A stretch of DNA of 59,583 bases from Nitratireductor sp. (lineage in GTDB: Bacteria > Pseudomonadota > Alphaproteobacteria > Rhizobiales > Rhizobiaceae). Of the stretch, positions 27,257-36,295 are shown piece after piece. The stretch spans positions 1 through 59,583 of the forward strand of contig JAFMHL010000025.1 of assembly GCA_017854535.1 (NCBI GenBank), in the 5' to 3' direction. A program made the translations under genes and the position numbers. A model generated the notes under the pieces. The model searched no databases. It saw only the letters and a list, made by a program, of their open reading frames with translations, and was not told the origin of the DNA. Each line of letters starts with the position of its first letter. Within the stretch, counting starts at the first letter, position 1.

Positions 27257-27745
27257 ATGTTGAATGCGATTTTAAGGTCTCAAAAATTTACAGGCTGGCA
27301 TATGGCAATCGTGATGGGGTTGTTTTTTGGAACCATTATCACTGTTAATTTGACCCTCGCCTATTATGCTAATTCCAGTTGGACGGGTTTGGTGGTCAAG
27401 AACTCTTACGTGGCAAGTCAGAAATTCAATGTAGAAACGGCGCGTTTGGAGAAACAACAAGCGATGGGTTGGAAAATTTCAGCAGCCTATGACAATGGTA
27501 TTGTCACACTTGGTGTGAATGACCGCACTGGAAAACCCCTTGATCTTGCAGAATTAACTGCAAAAATCGGTAGACCTGTAACAGAAGTCGATGATCGTTA
27601 TCTATCACTGACGAAATTGGATGATGGAAATTTCCAAGCGGAAACCGCTTTGGCAAAAGGGGTTTGGCAGATCGATATGGTTGCCCTTGATACCCAAGGC
27701 AATGCATTGGAAAAATCAATCAGAATCACAGTCAGTCGCCCTTAA
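27257..27745 (+). CDS. ccoH: cbb3 oxidase assembly protein FixH/CcoH
   Basis: A 162-residue protein with one N-terminal membrane helix (WHMAIVMGLFFGTIITVNLTL) followed by YYANSSWTGLVVKNSYVASQ, the FixH/CcoH signature, and a periplasmic beta-rich domain. It is required for cbb3 oxidase assembly together with CcoG, CcoI and CcoS. The frame could begin at a TTG at 27251, but the AAGGAG site is spaced six bases from the ATG at 27257, so that start is chosen. It lies between ccoG and ccoI with short gaps. Confidence 0.93.
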   Translation: MLNAILRSQKFTGWHMAIVMGLFFGTIITVNLTLAYYANSSWTGLVVKNSYVASQKFNVETARLEKQQAMGWKISAAYDNGIVTLGVNDRTGKPLDLAELTAKIGRPVTEVDDRYLSLTKLDDGNFQAETALAKGVWQIDMVALDTQGNALEKSIRITVSRP

Positions 27746-27757
27746 GGAACCAATCAG

Positions 27758-30055
27758 ATGAGCTGTTGTGGCGGAGATATTATTGCTGATCGATCCTTGG
27801 AAAATGCTGAGGCTATTTCCCTGGCGGGCAAAAATGCGGATCTATTGAGCTATGGCCATGGCCAAGATGGTGGGTTGCTATGCTATGTTTTTTCCAGCCC
27901 GTTCATTCATTGCGGCAGTTGTATAGCAATCATAGAAAAGGAACTTGCAAAGGAAGCCAGAATAAAATCTGTTCGGGTGAATCTGACCTTGAAACGTATT
28001 TCTCTCGTTGTTGATCCTAAATTACCCCCAATTGAAATTGTTCAAAAGCTTGAGCAATTGGGCTATCCAGCGATGCCGCTTGACGCTGAAAAGGGTGAAG
28101 AATCTGCCCATGGCAAAGAAGCTGCAAAATTGCTTCGTGCTTTGGCTGTTGCAGGTTTTGCAGCGATGAACGTGATGCTTCTATCGGTTTCGAACTGGTC
28201 AGGAGCGGATGGAACAACGCGAGACTTCTTTCACTTGGTTTCAGCTTTAATTGCTATTCCAGCTGTTGCTTATAGTGGCCAAGTGTTTTTCCGTTCAGCT
28301 TTTCTAGCTTTATCAAAACGTCATTTAAACATGGATGTCCCCATATCACTTGCCGTCATACTGGCTGTTGCAATGAGCCTTTATGAAACCCTTACCCATG
28401 GCAGTGAGGCATATTTCGATGCGGCGGTTTCATTGTTGTTCTTTTTGTTGATTGGTCGATATCTCGATCAAATGATGCGCGAGCGAGCACGCAATGCCGT
28501 GTCGGGCCTAACCAGATTGGCGGCACGTGGCGCCAATATTATTTTACCATCAGGCAAACTTGAATATCGTCCTTTGGATGAAATTCGTGTTGGCGATCTT
28601 ATCCGTCTTGTGCCGGGTGATCGTGTTCCGGTGGACAGCAAAATCGTCTCTGGTGAAAGCGATTTTGACCTGTCACTGGTTAACGGAGAAAGTGATCCTG
28701 CTGTGCTGAAAGAAGGTGCAAGTCTTCTGGCTGGAACGCGTAACTTGACAAGCACCATTGATATTAAAACCACCCAGACCAGTGAAAAATCCTTTCTTGC
28801 TGAGGTTTCCAGAATGTTGGATGCCGCAGAAAACGGAAGAGGAAATTATGTCAGGATCGCCGATCGTCTAGCGCGTATTTATGCCCCTGCGGTTCATCTT
28901 TTGGCATTGGCAGCATTTATCATTTGGATGGTTGTGACTAACGGTGATTGGCACACATCGTTATATGTGGCGATATCCGTTTTAATCATCACTTGCCCAT
29001 GCGCTCTTGGACTAGCCGTGCCTGTGGTTCATGTCATCGGTGCAGGAAAATTGTTTGAGTCAGGCATCTTGATGAAAGACGGGTGCGCCCTTGAGCGCTT
29101 GGCAGAAATTGACCACGTATTGCTAGACAAAACCGGCACTTTGACAACTGGCATACCGCAAATTGTTCGCGCTAGTGAACTTAGTGACAAAGTTGCGGGA
29201 TTGGCAAGGTCACTGGCTGGTCACTCATCCCACCCATCTTCCAAAGCAATTCAGGCCTATTTATTGCCAGGTTCCGAGTTCAAAATTGGCCGAACCGTTG
29301 AAATTGCTGGTAAGGGCATTGAGGCGACTTATAATGGAAAGAAAATCTGCCTTGGCCGACCTGATTGGGTTGATGAAATAGCAGGTAGAAAATCCAAACC
29401 AGCCTTTTCGGGCGATATCGCATTCGCGATTGAAGGTGAGCGTGCAGCCCATTTCACCTTGCTTGAGAAATTACGCGATGATGCATTTCAAACCGTAAGA
29501 GCAATTGAAGCCTTCGGGCTGCCTATCGAAATTCTATCCGGTGACAATCAGGCCAAGGTGACTTTGATTGCCGAAGAGCTAAAACTGGATAAGGTTCACT
29601 TTGCCCAAAAACCCGCAGACAAGATTGCAAGAATTGAAACACTTAAACAGGCAGGGAAGTTTCCTTTGATGGTGGGCGATGGGTTAAACGATGCGCCATC
29701 TCTCGCGGCTGGTCATGCGTCCATGGCCCCGGCATCAGCCTCTGATATTGGCAGACAAGCAGCTGATTTTGTATTCACCCGAAATGACCTTGAGGCTATT
29801 CCTCATGCGATACAAATCGCTCGTAAAGCCAGGCGACTTATAAAGCAGAATTTCGGATTGGCCTTGGCCTATAACGCTATCGCCGTACCTTTGGCGATGG
29901 GAGGAATGATTTCCCCGTTGTTTGCTGCCATTGCCATGTCCACATCTTCACTGGTAGTCATAGGGAACAGTCTTCGTCTTCGCGCCAATATGAAAAATTG
30001 GAGCAGGACAACGCAAGTAAATCCAAAGCCCCTAAGTCGTTTGGAGACAGCATGA
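27758..30055 (+). CDS. ccoI: cbb3-assembly copper-transporting P-type ATPase CcoI/FixI
   Basis: A 765-residue P1B-type ATPase. An N-terminal metal-binding domain carries CGSC (C52-C55), and an additional MSCCGG stretch lies at the very start. Eight membrane helices follow, with the CPC transport motif (TCPCALGLAVP, near residue 414). The phosphorylated aspartate lies in DKTGTLTTG (about residue 457) and the hinge in GDGLNDAPSLA. CcoI supplies copper for the cbb3 oxidase active centre rather than for general detoxification; the ccoGH.S context supports this. The start lies 12 bases after ccoH with an AGGAACC site, and its stop overlaps the ccoS start by four bases. Confidence 0.96.
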   Translation: MSCCGGDIIADRSLENAEAISLAGKNADLLSYGHGQDGGLLCYVFSSPFIHCGSCIAIIEKELAKEARIKSVRVNLTLKRISLVVDPKLPPIEIVQKLEQLGYPAMPLDAEKGEESAHGKEAAKLLRALAVAGFAAMNVMLLSVSNWSGADGTTRDFFHLVSALIAIPAVAYSGQVFFRSAFLALSKRHLNMDVPISLAVILAVAMSLYETLTHGSEAYFDAAVSLLFFLLIGRYLDQMMRERARNAVSGLTRLAARGANIILPSGKLEYRPLDEIRVGDLIRLVPGDRVPVDSKIVSGESDFDLSLVNGESDPAVLKEGASLLAGTRNLTSTIDIKTTQTSEKSFLAEVSRMLDAAENGRGNYVRIADRLARIYAPAVHLLALAAFIIWMVVTNGDWHTSLYVAISVLIITCPCALGLAVPVVHVIGAGKLFESGILMKDGCALERLAEIDHVLLDKTGTLTTGIPQIVRASELSDKVAGLARSLAGHSSHPSSKAIQAYLLPGSEFKIGRTVEIAGKGIEATYNGKKICLGRPDWVDEIAGRKSKPAFSGDIAFAIEGERAAHFTLLEKLRDDAFQTVRAIEAFGLPIEILSGDNQAKVTLIAEELKLDKVHFAQKPADKIARIETLKQAGKFPLMVGDGLNDAPSLAAGHASMAPASASDIGRQAADFVFTRNDLEAIPHAIQIARKARRLIKQNFGLALAYNAIAVPLAMGGMISPLFAAIAMSTSSLVVIGNSLRLRANMKNWSRTTQVNPKPLSRLETA

Positions 30056-30204
30056 ATATTCTCATTATCCTTATTCCAATAGCCATCGGCTTGGGACTTT
30101 TGGGGTTGGTGGCGTTTTTGTGGAGCCTACAGGCAGGCCAATACGAGGACTTAGACGGAGCAGCGGCGCGTATTCTAAACGATGATGAAGAGCTGCCTAA
30201 ATAG
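30052..30204 (+). CDS. ccoS: cbb3-type cytochrome oxidase assembly protein CcoS
   Basis: A 50-residue protein with one transmembrane helix (MNILIILIPIAIGLGLLG) and the C-terminal sequence FLWSLQAGQYEDLDGAAARI, which is the CcoS/FixS signature. It is needed for insertion of cofactors into cbb3 oxidase. The ATG at 30052 overlaps the ccoI stop as ATGA, so translation is coupled. A longer frame opening at 29998 lies within ccoI and is not favoured. It ends the assembly operon, 100 bases before phoR. Confidence 0.93.
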   Translation: MNILIILIPIAIGLGLLGLVAFLWSLQAGQYEDLDGAAARILNDDEELPK

Positions 30205-30304
30205 AGCTGTTGTTTGATGTTCAGCAATATACCTAATTGCTCACCAGCCAATTCTCAAAAAATTTCAGTTGATTCTTGATCGAATAAAACCGACATGAAT
30301 AGAC

Positions 30305-31357
30305 ATGACCTTGCCTAGTATCGCTATAGAACAGATTTTGAACGAGCTTCAAGAGCCAGTGCTTGTGCTTGATGGCGAGCGACACATTCTGTTTATGAAC
30401 CAAACAGCCATTTCCCTGTTTGGGGAAGGATTTGTGGGTCGAAATTTCGTGCGATTGTTTCGCCATGCCGATGTGATGAAAATTATTACCGATGTGAGTG
30501 ACGGTAAAAATGAGGCTTCGATCAAAGTTGCCTTGGAAAATCCGATCAAAGGCGTATTTAATTTCAAGGTGACAAGCCTTGATCAGGATACCCAGCAATC
30601 TCCGTTGCTTCTGGTAACCATCAAAGATCTGACAGACTTGGCCAATGCAGAACAGATGCGCACAGATTTTGTGGCGAATGTAAGCCATGAATTGCGATCT
30701 CCCTTAACCGCTTTGTCAGGCTTCATTGAGACCATCAAGGGTCCAGCAAAAGATGACGTGCTAGCCCGTGAGCGGTTTCTTGGCCTGATGGAGCTCGAAG
30801 CATCGCGTATGGTGCGGTTGATTTCTGACCTATTGTCTCTTTCAAAAGTAGAGGCCAGACAGAACCAGCGACCTTCAAAACATATTGATATGGTCGAATT
30901 GACAAAGAGGGTGGTCACAACACTTTCAAATACTGCTGTAAAAGAAAACAAGCACATTAAAGTGGATATTGAGGGAAAGCCAAAACCGCTTCCTGTCTTT
31001 GAAGACGAAATCACCCAGGTTCTAATCAATCTGATTGAAAATGCGGTTAAGTATAGCGCGCCCGAAAGTGAAATCACGGTTTCTATTTGCACCAACAACC
31101 ATATTGCAGGCTTTACCGACAGGGTATTATCCATATCCGTTGAGGATCAAGGTGAGGGAATTGCACGGGAACATTTACCGCGCTTGACGGAGCGGTTTTA
31201 CCGGGTGGACACCCATAGGTCGCGCGACAAAGGCGGCACAGGTCTCGGCCTTGCAATTGTGAAACACATTATAAGCCAGCATAGAGGTCGCCTCCAAATT
31301 TCCAGTGTTGAAGGAAATGGTAGCGTCTTTACCGTTCACCTTCCTTATCGCGATTAA
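30305..31357 (+). CDS. phoR: Phosphate-regulon sensor histidine kinase PhoR, soluble form
   Basis: A 350-residue histidine kinase. A PAS domain occupies about residues 8-110, HisKA contains VSHELRSPLTAL (phospho-acceptor H128), and the HATPase domain carries NLIENAVKY (N box), EDQGEGI and GGTGLGLAIVKH (G boxes). PhoR proteins of the E. coli type have one or two N-terminal membrane segments; none is visible here, and the PAS domain begins almost at residue 1. Only 100 bases separate it from ccoS, so no missing N-terminal exon-like part can be hidden upstream. Its place before pstSCAB-phoU-phoB identifies it as PhoR. Membrane attachment may instead come through PhoU and the Pst transporter. Confidence 0.9.
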   Translation: MTLPSIAIEQILNELQEPVLVLDGERHILFMNQTAISLFGEGFVGRNFVRLFRHADVMKIITDVSDGKNEASIKVALENPIKGVFNFKVTSLDQDTQQSPLLLVTIKDLTDLANAEQMRTDFVANVSHELRSPLTALSGFIETIKGPAKDDVLARERFLGLMELEASRMVRLISDLLSLSKVEARQNQRPSKHIDMVELTKRVVTTLSNTAVKENKHIKVDIEGKPKPLPVFEDEITQVLINLIENAVKYSAPESEITVSICTNNHIAGFTDRVLSISVEDQGEGIAREHLPRLTERFYRVDTHRSRDKGGTGLGLAIVKHIISQHRGRLQISSVEGNGSVFTVHLPYRD

Positions 31358-31382
31358 TTCAACAGATCGCCCCTCAAACCCA

Positions 31383-31411
31383 CTGTCACATAAGTGTCAT
31401 CAAACTGACAT
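31383..31411 (+). promoter_or_regulatory. Pho box with three PhoB repeats before pstS
   Basis: Three seven-base direct repeats, CTGTCAC, GTGTCAT and CTGACAT, are separated by four-base AT-rich spacers (ATAA, CAAA), giving the 11-base PhoB periodicity. They end 71 bases before the pstS start, as expected for PhoB activation under phosphate limitation. Confidence 0.9.
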
Positions 31412-31482
31412 ATAGGCTTCATGCAGAAGCGCTAAATGGGTTTTGTCCTAAACGGAAAACACCTAAACAGGAGATTGGCAAC

Positions 31483-32523
31483 ATGGCCAAAAAGACACTT
31501 ATCTCTGCATTTGCAGGAACTCTCATTCTTTCAGCCAGCTTTTCACCGGCATTTGCTCGTGACCAGGTACAAGTGGCTGGCTCATCAACCGTATTGCCCT
31601 ATGCCAAAATTGTAGCGGAGAATTTTGGCGAAACATTTTCCCAATTCAAAACACCCATAATCGAATCTGGCGGGTCTTCCGCTGGCCTGAAAGAATTCTG
31701 CAAAGGCGTTGGCGCAAACACCATCGACGTTGCTAATTCCTCTCGCCAAATCAAAGACAGCGAAGTTGAGGCCTGCAAAGCCAATGGGGTGACAGAAATT
31801 CAAGAAGTTCAAATCGGCTATGATGGCATTGTCTTTGCAACAGACATCAATGGTCCGGATTTCGAGATTCAGCCTGTAGATATTTATAAGGCTCTAGCCG
31901 CACAGGTTTCTGTTGATGGAAAGCTTGTTCCGAACCCATACAAGAAATGGAATGAAGTAAATCCAGCTTTTCCTGACTGGGATATTGCAACCTATATTCC
32001 AGGAGAAAAACACGGCACCCGTGAAGTGTTTGAAACCAAATTGCTTGAAGTTGGATGTGAAGCTGCAGGTGATCTGGAAATTCGCATCGCATCAGGTATG
32101 GATAAAAAAGCCGCTACAACAGATTGTTTTGCAGTTCGCAAAGACGGCGCTGCCGTAGATATTGATGGTGACTATACAGAAACACTCGCCCGTGTTGATT
32201 CAAACAAAAACGGCGTTGGTGTCTTTGGCCTGGCTTTTTATGAAAACAATGCAGACAAGCTGAAAGTGGCAACGGTTGACGGTATTGTTCCATCAACAGA
32301 AACCATTGCAACTGGCGAATATCCTGTGTCCCGTCCTTTGTATTTCTATGTGAAAAAGGCCCATCTCGGCGTTATTCCAGGCCTCAAGGAATATGTTGAA
32401 TATTTCACATCAGACAGCATGATCGGTCCAGATAGCCCATTGTCTGAATATGGTCTTGTGGCTGCGCCAGATGAAGAACGCGAAGCTATTCGCAAATCTT
32501 TCATGGATGGCAGCACCATGTAA
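31483..32523 (+). CDS. pstS: Phosphate ABC transporter substrate-binding protein
   Basis: A 346-residue periplasmic phosphate-binding protein. The signal peptide (MAKKTLISAFAGTLILSASF, cleaved near FA-RDQ) is followed by VQVAGSSTVLPYAKIVAE, the phosphate-binding signature, and ESGGSSAGLKEFC. It lacks a lipobox, so it should be a soluble periplasmic protein. It captures phosphate for PstCAB. An AGGAGA site precedes the ATG. The gene follows the three-repeat Pho box and is separated from pstC by a strong hairpin, an arrangement that favours more binding protein than transporter. Confidence 0.96.
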   Translation: MAKKTLISAFAGTLILSASFSPAFARDQVQVAGSSTVLPYAKIVAENFGETFSQFKTPIIESGGSSAGLKEFCKGVGANTIDVANSSRQIKDSEVEACKANGVTEIQEVQIGYDGIVFATDINGPDFEIQPVDIYKALAAQVSVDGKLVPNPYKKWNEVNPAFPDWDIATYIPGEKHGTREVFETKLLEVGCEAAGDLEIRIASGMDKKAATTDCFAVRKDGAAVDIDGDYTETLARVDSNKNGVGVFGLAFYENNADKLKVATVDGIVPSTETIATGEYPVSRPLYFYVKKAHLGVIPGLKEYVEYFTSDSMIGPDSPLSEYGLVAAPDEEREAIRKSFMDGSTM

Positions 32524-32536
32524 TTTGAACTGATAG

Positions 32537-32562
32537 GTGGCCTGGTTGGTCAGGCCACTTTT
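32537..32562 (+). terminator. Hairpin/attenuator between pstS and pstC
   Basis: GTGGCCTG pairs with CAGGCCAC across a six-base GTTGGT loop and is followed by TTTT. It lies just after the pstS stop and 42 bases before the chosen pstC start. It probably causes partial termination or protects the pstS message, raising PstS over PstCAB. Confidence 0.75.
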
Positions 32563-32604
32563 CATATTATTTGTTCGTTTTCAAAAATGGCTTCAGGATT
32601 ACCA

Positions 32605-34089
32605 ATGTCTCTTTTGTCTATTTTCCTGATTGTATTATGCATCGCTATTGCAGGCCATTTCGCGGGGCGTTCAAAAGCGCTTTCTAGCGCCAATGGAAAA
32701 GCATCTGGACTTCATTCGCTTCCCGCCTATTACGGAACCTATGTTCTTTCTTGGGCATTGTTTCCGCCAATGGCTTTGATGGCCCTTTGGCTTGTCATAT
32801 CGCCCTCAGTCATTTCAAATGCCATCACATCTACTTTTCCAGTTGAGGTTCAGAGCCTTGATCCGGCAAAAACAAGCCTGATCTATGGAACGGTGGAGTC
32901 GATAGCCGATGGGCTACGTCAGCTGAACCCTGATCAAATTACCGAAGTTTCAAAAGACATTTCACTGCTAAAGCCCTTGCTTGCAGAAAATGGGATTGCC
33001 CTTGCGAGTGATGGCGAGGCTTATATGGTCACCAGTGCCTTGACGATGATTTCAACGCAAAACACCAGCCGTCTTTTGCTTTCGATTTTTGTCATTGGGA
33101 TAAGTCTGCTTTGTGCGTTTTATGCTTACCGCAAGATCGAGCCGCGTTTTAGAGCGCGCAACCGTGTTGAGCGGTTTATGTTGGCCGGACTGATTGCGGC
33201 CTCGACAATAGCGATCCTCACCACATTGGGGATATTTGCCTCAATGGTGACAGAAACCGGCCGTTTCTTTTCCAGCGTTCCTCCAACGGAATTTTTCTTT
33301 GGAATCACATGGGATCCACGTTTTGCAAGCGCCGGTGATACTGGATCTGCGGGGCAATTCGGTTTGATTCCGCTCTTGGCAGGTACGCTTTATATCGCTC
33401 TGGTCGCCATGTTGGTTGCCGTTCCTATCGGGTTATATGCAGCGATTTATATGGCTGAATATGCCTCGCCAACTTTGCGCTCTATAGCCAAACCCTTGCT
33501 TGAGGTTTTGGCGGGAATCCCGACCATTGTTTATGGCTTCTTTGCTCTGGTAACAGTCGGACCGTTCTTGCGAGATATCAGTGCGCAGATCGCAGGAATA
33601 GCCACCGGAGACGTTGCCAATTTCATCCAAGCTCAAAGTGTTCTGACAGCTGGCCTTGTGATGGGCATCATGCTGATCCCTTTTGTATCCTCTTTGTCTG
33701 ATGACATCATCACCCAAGTACCCGGTGCCATGCGCGATGGCTCCCTTGGTATTGGAGCAACCCGCTCAGAAACCGTTCGGCGTGTGATTTTACCTGCTGC
33801 GCTTCCAGGCATTGTCGGCGCATTATTGCTAACCGCATCACGGGCGATTGGTGAGACGATGATCGTTGTTCTAGCCGCGGGCATTGCGGCTCGGATATCC
33901 ATCAATCCGTTTGAACCGATGACGACTGTGACGGTCAAAATAGTGAGCCAACTTACAGGTGATCTTGAATTTACCTCGCCGCAAACACTCGTAGCGTTTG
34001 CCCTCGGCATGACATTGTTTTTTCTAACACTGGGGCTGAATGTTTATGCCTTATATATTGTCCGCAAATATCGGGAGCAGTATGAATGA
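32605..34089 (+). CDS. pstC: Phosphate ABC transporter permease PstC
   Basis: About 494 residues, larger than E. coli PstC (319) because of an N-terminal extension of the kind found in alphaproteobacteria, containing membrane segments and a polar loop. The transport core includes FGLIPLLAGTLYIALVAMLVA and YASPTLRSIAKPLLEVLAGIP, and the EAA loop is GSLGIGATRSETVRRVILPAALPGI. The ATG at 32587 lacks a ribosome site; an AGGA lies seven bases before the ATG at 32605. Its stop overlaps the pstA start by four bases. It forms the membrane channel with PstA and is powered by PstB. Confidence 0.94.
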   Translation: MSLLSIFLIVLCIAIAGHFAGRSKALSSANGKASGLHSLPAYYGTYVLSWALFPPMALMALWLVISPSVISNAITSTFPVEVQSLDPAKTSLIYGTVESIADGLRQLNPDQITEVSKDISLLKPLLAENGIALASDGEAYMVTSALTMISTQNTSRLLLSIFVIGISLLCAFYAYRKIEPRFRARNRVERFMLAGLIAASTIAILTTLGIFASMVTETGRFFSSVPPTEFFFGITWDPRFASAGDTGSAGQFGLIPLLAGTLYIALVAMLVAVPIGLYAAIYMAEYASPTLRSIAKPLLEVLAGIPTIVYGFFALVTVGPFLRDISAQIAGIATGDVANFIQAQSVLTAGLVMGIMLIPFVSSLSDDIITQVPGAMRDGSLGIGATRSETVRRVILPAALPGIVGALLLTASRAIGETMIVVLAAGIAARISINPFEPMTTVTVKIVSQLTGDLEFTSPQTLVAFALGMTLFFLTLGLNVYALYIVRKYREQYE

Positions 34090-35402
34090 GTAATTCAGTT
34101 GCTGACACATCTACCGCTTCTAGCGTAACCAAAAAGCGAGATCTCAATCTAAAGAAACGCTATGCGGCAGAGCGTCGTTTTCGCGCAATGGGTATTGGCG
34201 CGATTGCCATTGGATTGTTCTTTCTTGCCGCTTTGTTGTTCACGGTGGTCTCCAAGGGATATACCGCTTTTTGGCAAACTTCGATCGCCCTTGAAATCAC
34301 CTTCGACGAAGGGGTGATCGATAGCGCGAAAAAACGCGTCGAAGATCCCAACATATTATTGATGGCGAACTATCCGCGCTTGGCCAGAAACGCATTGCAA
34401 TCGCAATTGGGTTTGGAAAAGCCAACCAAACCAATTCTAAAACAACTGGATGGTATGATCTCAAACGGAGTTCGTGTTCAGCTGCGTGAAATGCTTCTGT
34501 CAGACCCAACATTAATGGGTAAAACGCAAAAAGTATGGGTGCTTGCCGAGGCAAATATTGACTCTGCCTTCAAAGGGCAAATTGATCTTTCCGTCGCTGA
34601 AAAGAACCGCAAAGTGAGTGACGCCCAGATTGGGTGGATAGATGACTTGAATTCCAAAGGCTTGATCGCACAAAAATTTAATACCGGACTGTTCTTCAAT
34701 GGTGCATCCAGCCGCCCGGAAATGGCGGGCATGGGTGCTGCGATAATAGGCTCCTTTTACATGATGTTGATTGTGTTGATCCAGGCGCTTCCCATCGGCG
34801 TTGCCGCATCGGTTTACCTTGAAGAGTTTGCGCCAAAAAACCGTTGGACTGATCTGATTGAAGTTAACATCAACAACCTCGCGGCAGTTCCCTCTATTGT
34901 ATACGGGCTATTGGGCCTTGCCTTGTTTATCAACATTGCGCATTTGCCCCGCTCGGCATCTCTAGTGGGCGGTCTGGTCTTAACCCTCATCACGTTGCCA
35001 ACAATCATCATTGCAACAAGAGCGGCCTTGCGCGCTGTGCCGCCGTCGATCCGCTCGGCAGCTTTGGGCGTTGGCGCTTCGAAAATGCAGATGGTGTCTC
35101 ATCATGTTTTGCCGCTTGCCGCCCCTGGAATTCTTACAGGAACGATTATAGGTTTGGCACAGGCGCTTGGTGAGACGGCACCCTTGCTTCTTATTGGGAT
35201 GGTAGCCTTTGTAGCGGATTTCCCGCTAACACCCCTTGACCCTGCAACTGCCTTACCAGTTCAAATCTTCATGTGGGCCAATGAGGCAGAGCGCGCCTTT
35301 GTTGAACGCACATCCGGCGCGATCATCGTGCTTTTGATGTTCCTGGCGGTTATGAACATTGCTGCTATCATCTTGCGCAAACGTTTCGAAAGGCGCTGGT
35401 AG
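34086..35402 (+). CDS. pstA: Phosphate ABC transporter permease PstA
   Basis: A 438-residue permease. The first 200 residues form the DUF3333-type N-terminal extension with one membrane helix (IGAIAIGLFFLAALLFTVV) and a large soluble loop. The transport core contains GSFYMMLIVLIQALPIGVAASVYLEEFAPKNRW and an EAA loop, SAALGVGASKMQMVSHHVLPLAAPG. It overlaps pstC by ATGA, so the two permeases are made together. It partners PstC and PstB in high-affinity phosphate import, and in this system the transporter also signals phosphate status to PhoR through PhoU. Confidence 0.94.
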   Translation: MSNSVADTSTASSVTKKRDLNLKKRYAAERRFRAMGIGAIAIGLFFLAALLFTVVSKGYTAFWQTSIALEITFDEGVIDSAKKRVEDPNILLMANYPRLARNALQSQLGLEKPTKPILKQLDGMISNGVRVQLREMLLSDPTLMGKTQKVWVLAEANIDSAFKGQIDLSVAEKNRKVSDAQIGWIDDLNSKGLIAQKFNTGLFFNGASSRPEMAGMGAAIIGSFYMMLIVLIQALPIGVAASVYLEEFAPKNRWTDLIEVNINNLAAVPSIVYGLLGLALFINIAHLPRSASLVGGLVLTLITLPTIIIATRAALRAVPPSIRSAALGVGASKMQMVSHHVLPLAAPGILTGTIIGLAQALGETAPLLLIGMVAFVADFPLTPLDPATALPVQIFMWANEAERAFVERTSGAIIVLLMFLAVMNIAAIILRKRFERRW

Positions 35403-35441
35403 ACATCTGTATTGTTGCTGGCTTGAAGTAGAGTTAAATGA

Positions 35442-36269
35442 GTGAATGACACACCATTGGATACGAAAATGAATACCAATATCAAACAGGCTGAGATCGA
35501 CATCTCAGATCAATACGAGAAAATGCGCGGCGAAAAGGTCAATGTGTCCTATGGCGACAAACAAGCGCTATTCGATGTGGATGTAAGTATTGCAGCCAAC
35601 AAAGTCACAGCTTTGATCGGCCCTTCTGGCTGCGGCAAGTCAACTTTCCTGCGCTGTCTTAACCGAATGAACGACACAATCGATATTTGTAAAGTCACAG
35701 GTACGATCACCCTGGACAATGAAGACATCTATGCCCCTTCTGTTGATGTTGTCGAATTGCGCGCGCGCGTGGGCATGGTTTTCCAAAAGCCCAACCCTTT
35801 CCCCAAGTCGATTTTTGAAAATGTTGCCTATGGTCCACGGATACATGGTTTGGCAAACAGCAAAGCAGACCTGGAAGAAATGGTCGTTACAAGTTTGCAA
35901 AAGGCTGGGCTTTTTAGTGAAGTCAAAGACCGCATGAACGAGCCTGGAACAGGTCTTTCAGGCGGGCAGCAGCAACGCCTGTGCATCGCCCGTGCCATCG
36001 CGGTTCAGCCCGATGTGATTTTGATGGACGAACCCTGCTCTGCGCTTGATCCAATTGCAACTGCAACCATCGAAACACTGATTGATGAGTTGCGCGAAAA
36101 ATATACTATCGTGATTGTTACCCACTCCATGCAGCAGGCAGCAAGGGTTTCGCAAAACACCGCTTTCTTTCACTTGGGCGAATTGGTTGAATTTGGAACC
36201 ACAGACCAGATTTTCACGGCCCCTATAGATCAGCGGACACAAAACTATATTACCGGACGTATCGGCTAA
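35442..36269 (+). CDS. pstB: Phosphate ABC transporter ATP-binding protein
   Basis: A 275-residue ABC ATPase with the PstB hallmarks: Walker [10 protein letters not shown], the [10 protein letters not shown] sequence, [12 protein letters not shown], signature [14 protein letters not shown] and Walker [14 protein letters not shown]. The frame opens with a GTG at 35442; an ATG nine codons later at 35469 is an alternative, and neither has a strong ribosome site. It supplies energy for PstCA. The gene lies 39 bases after pstA and 26 bases before phoU. Confidence 0.96.
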   Translation: MNDTPLDTKMNTNIKQAEIDISDQYEKMRGEKVNVSYGDKQALFDVDVSIAANKVTALIGPSGCGKSTFLRCLNRMNDTIDICKVTGTITLDNEDIYAPSVDVVELRARVGMVFQKPNPFPKSIFENVAYGPRIHGLANSKADLEEMVVTSLQKAGLFSEVKDRMNEPGTGLSGGQQQRLCIARAIAVQPDVILMDEPCSALDPIATATIETLIDELREKYTIVIVTHSMQQAARVSQNTAFFHLGELVEFGTTDQIFTAPIDQRTQNYITGRIG

Positions 36270-36295
36270 GCCCACCACTCTTTGGAGATATCTGA

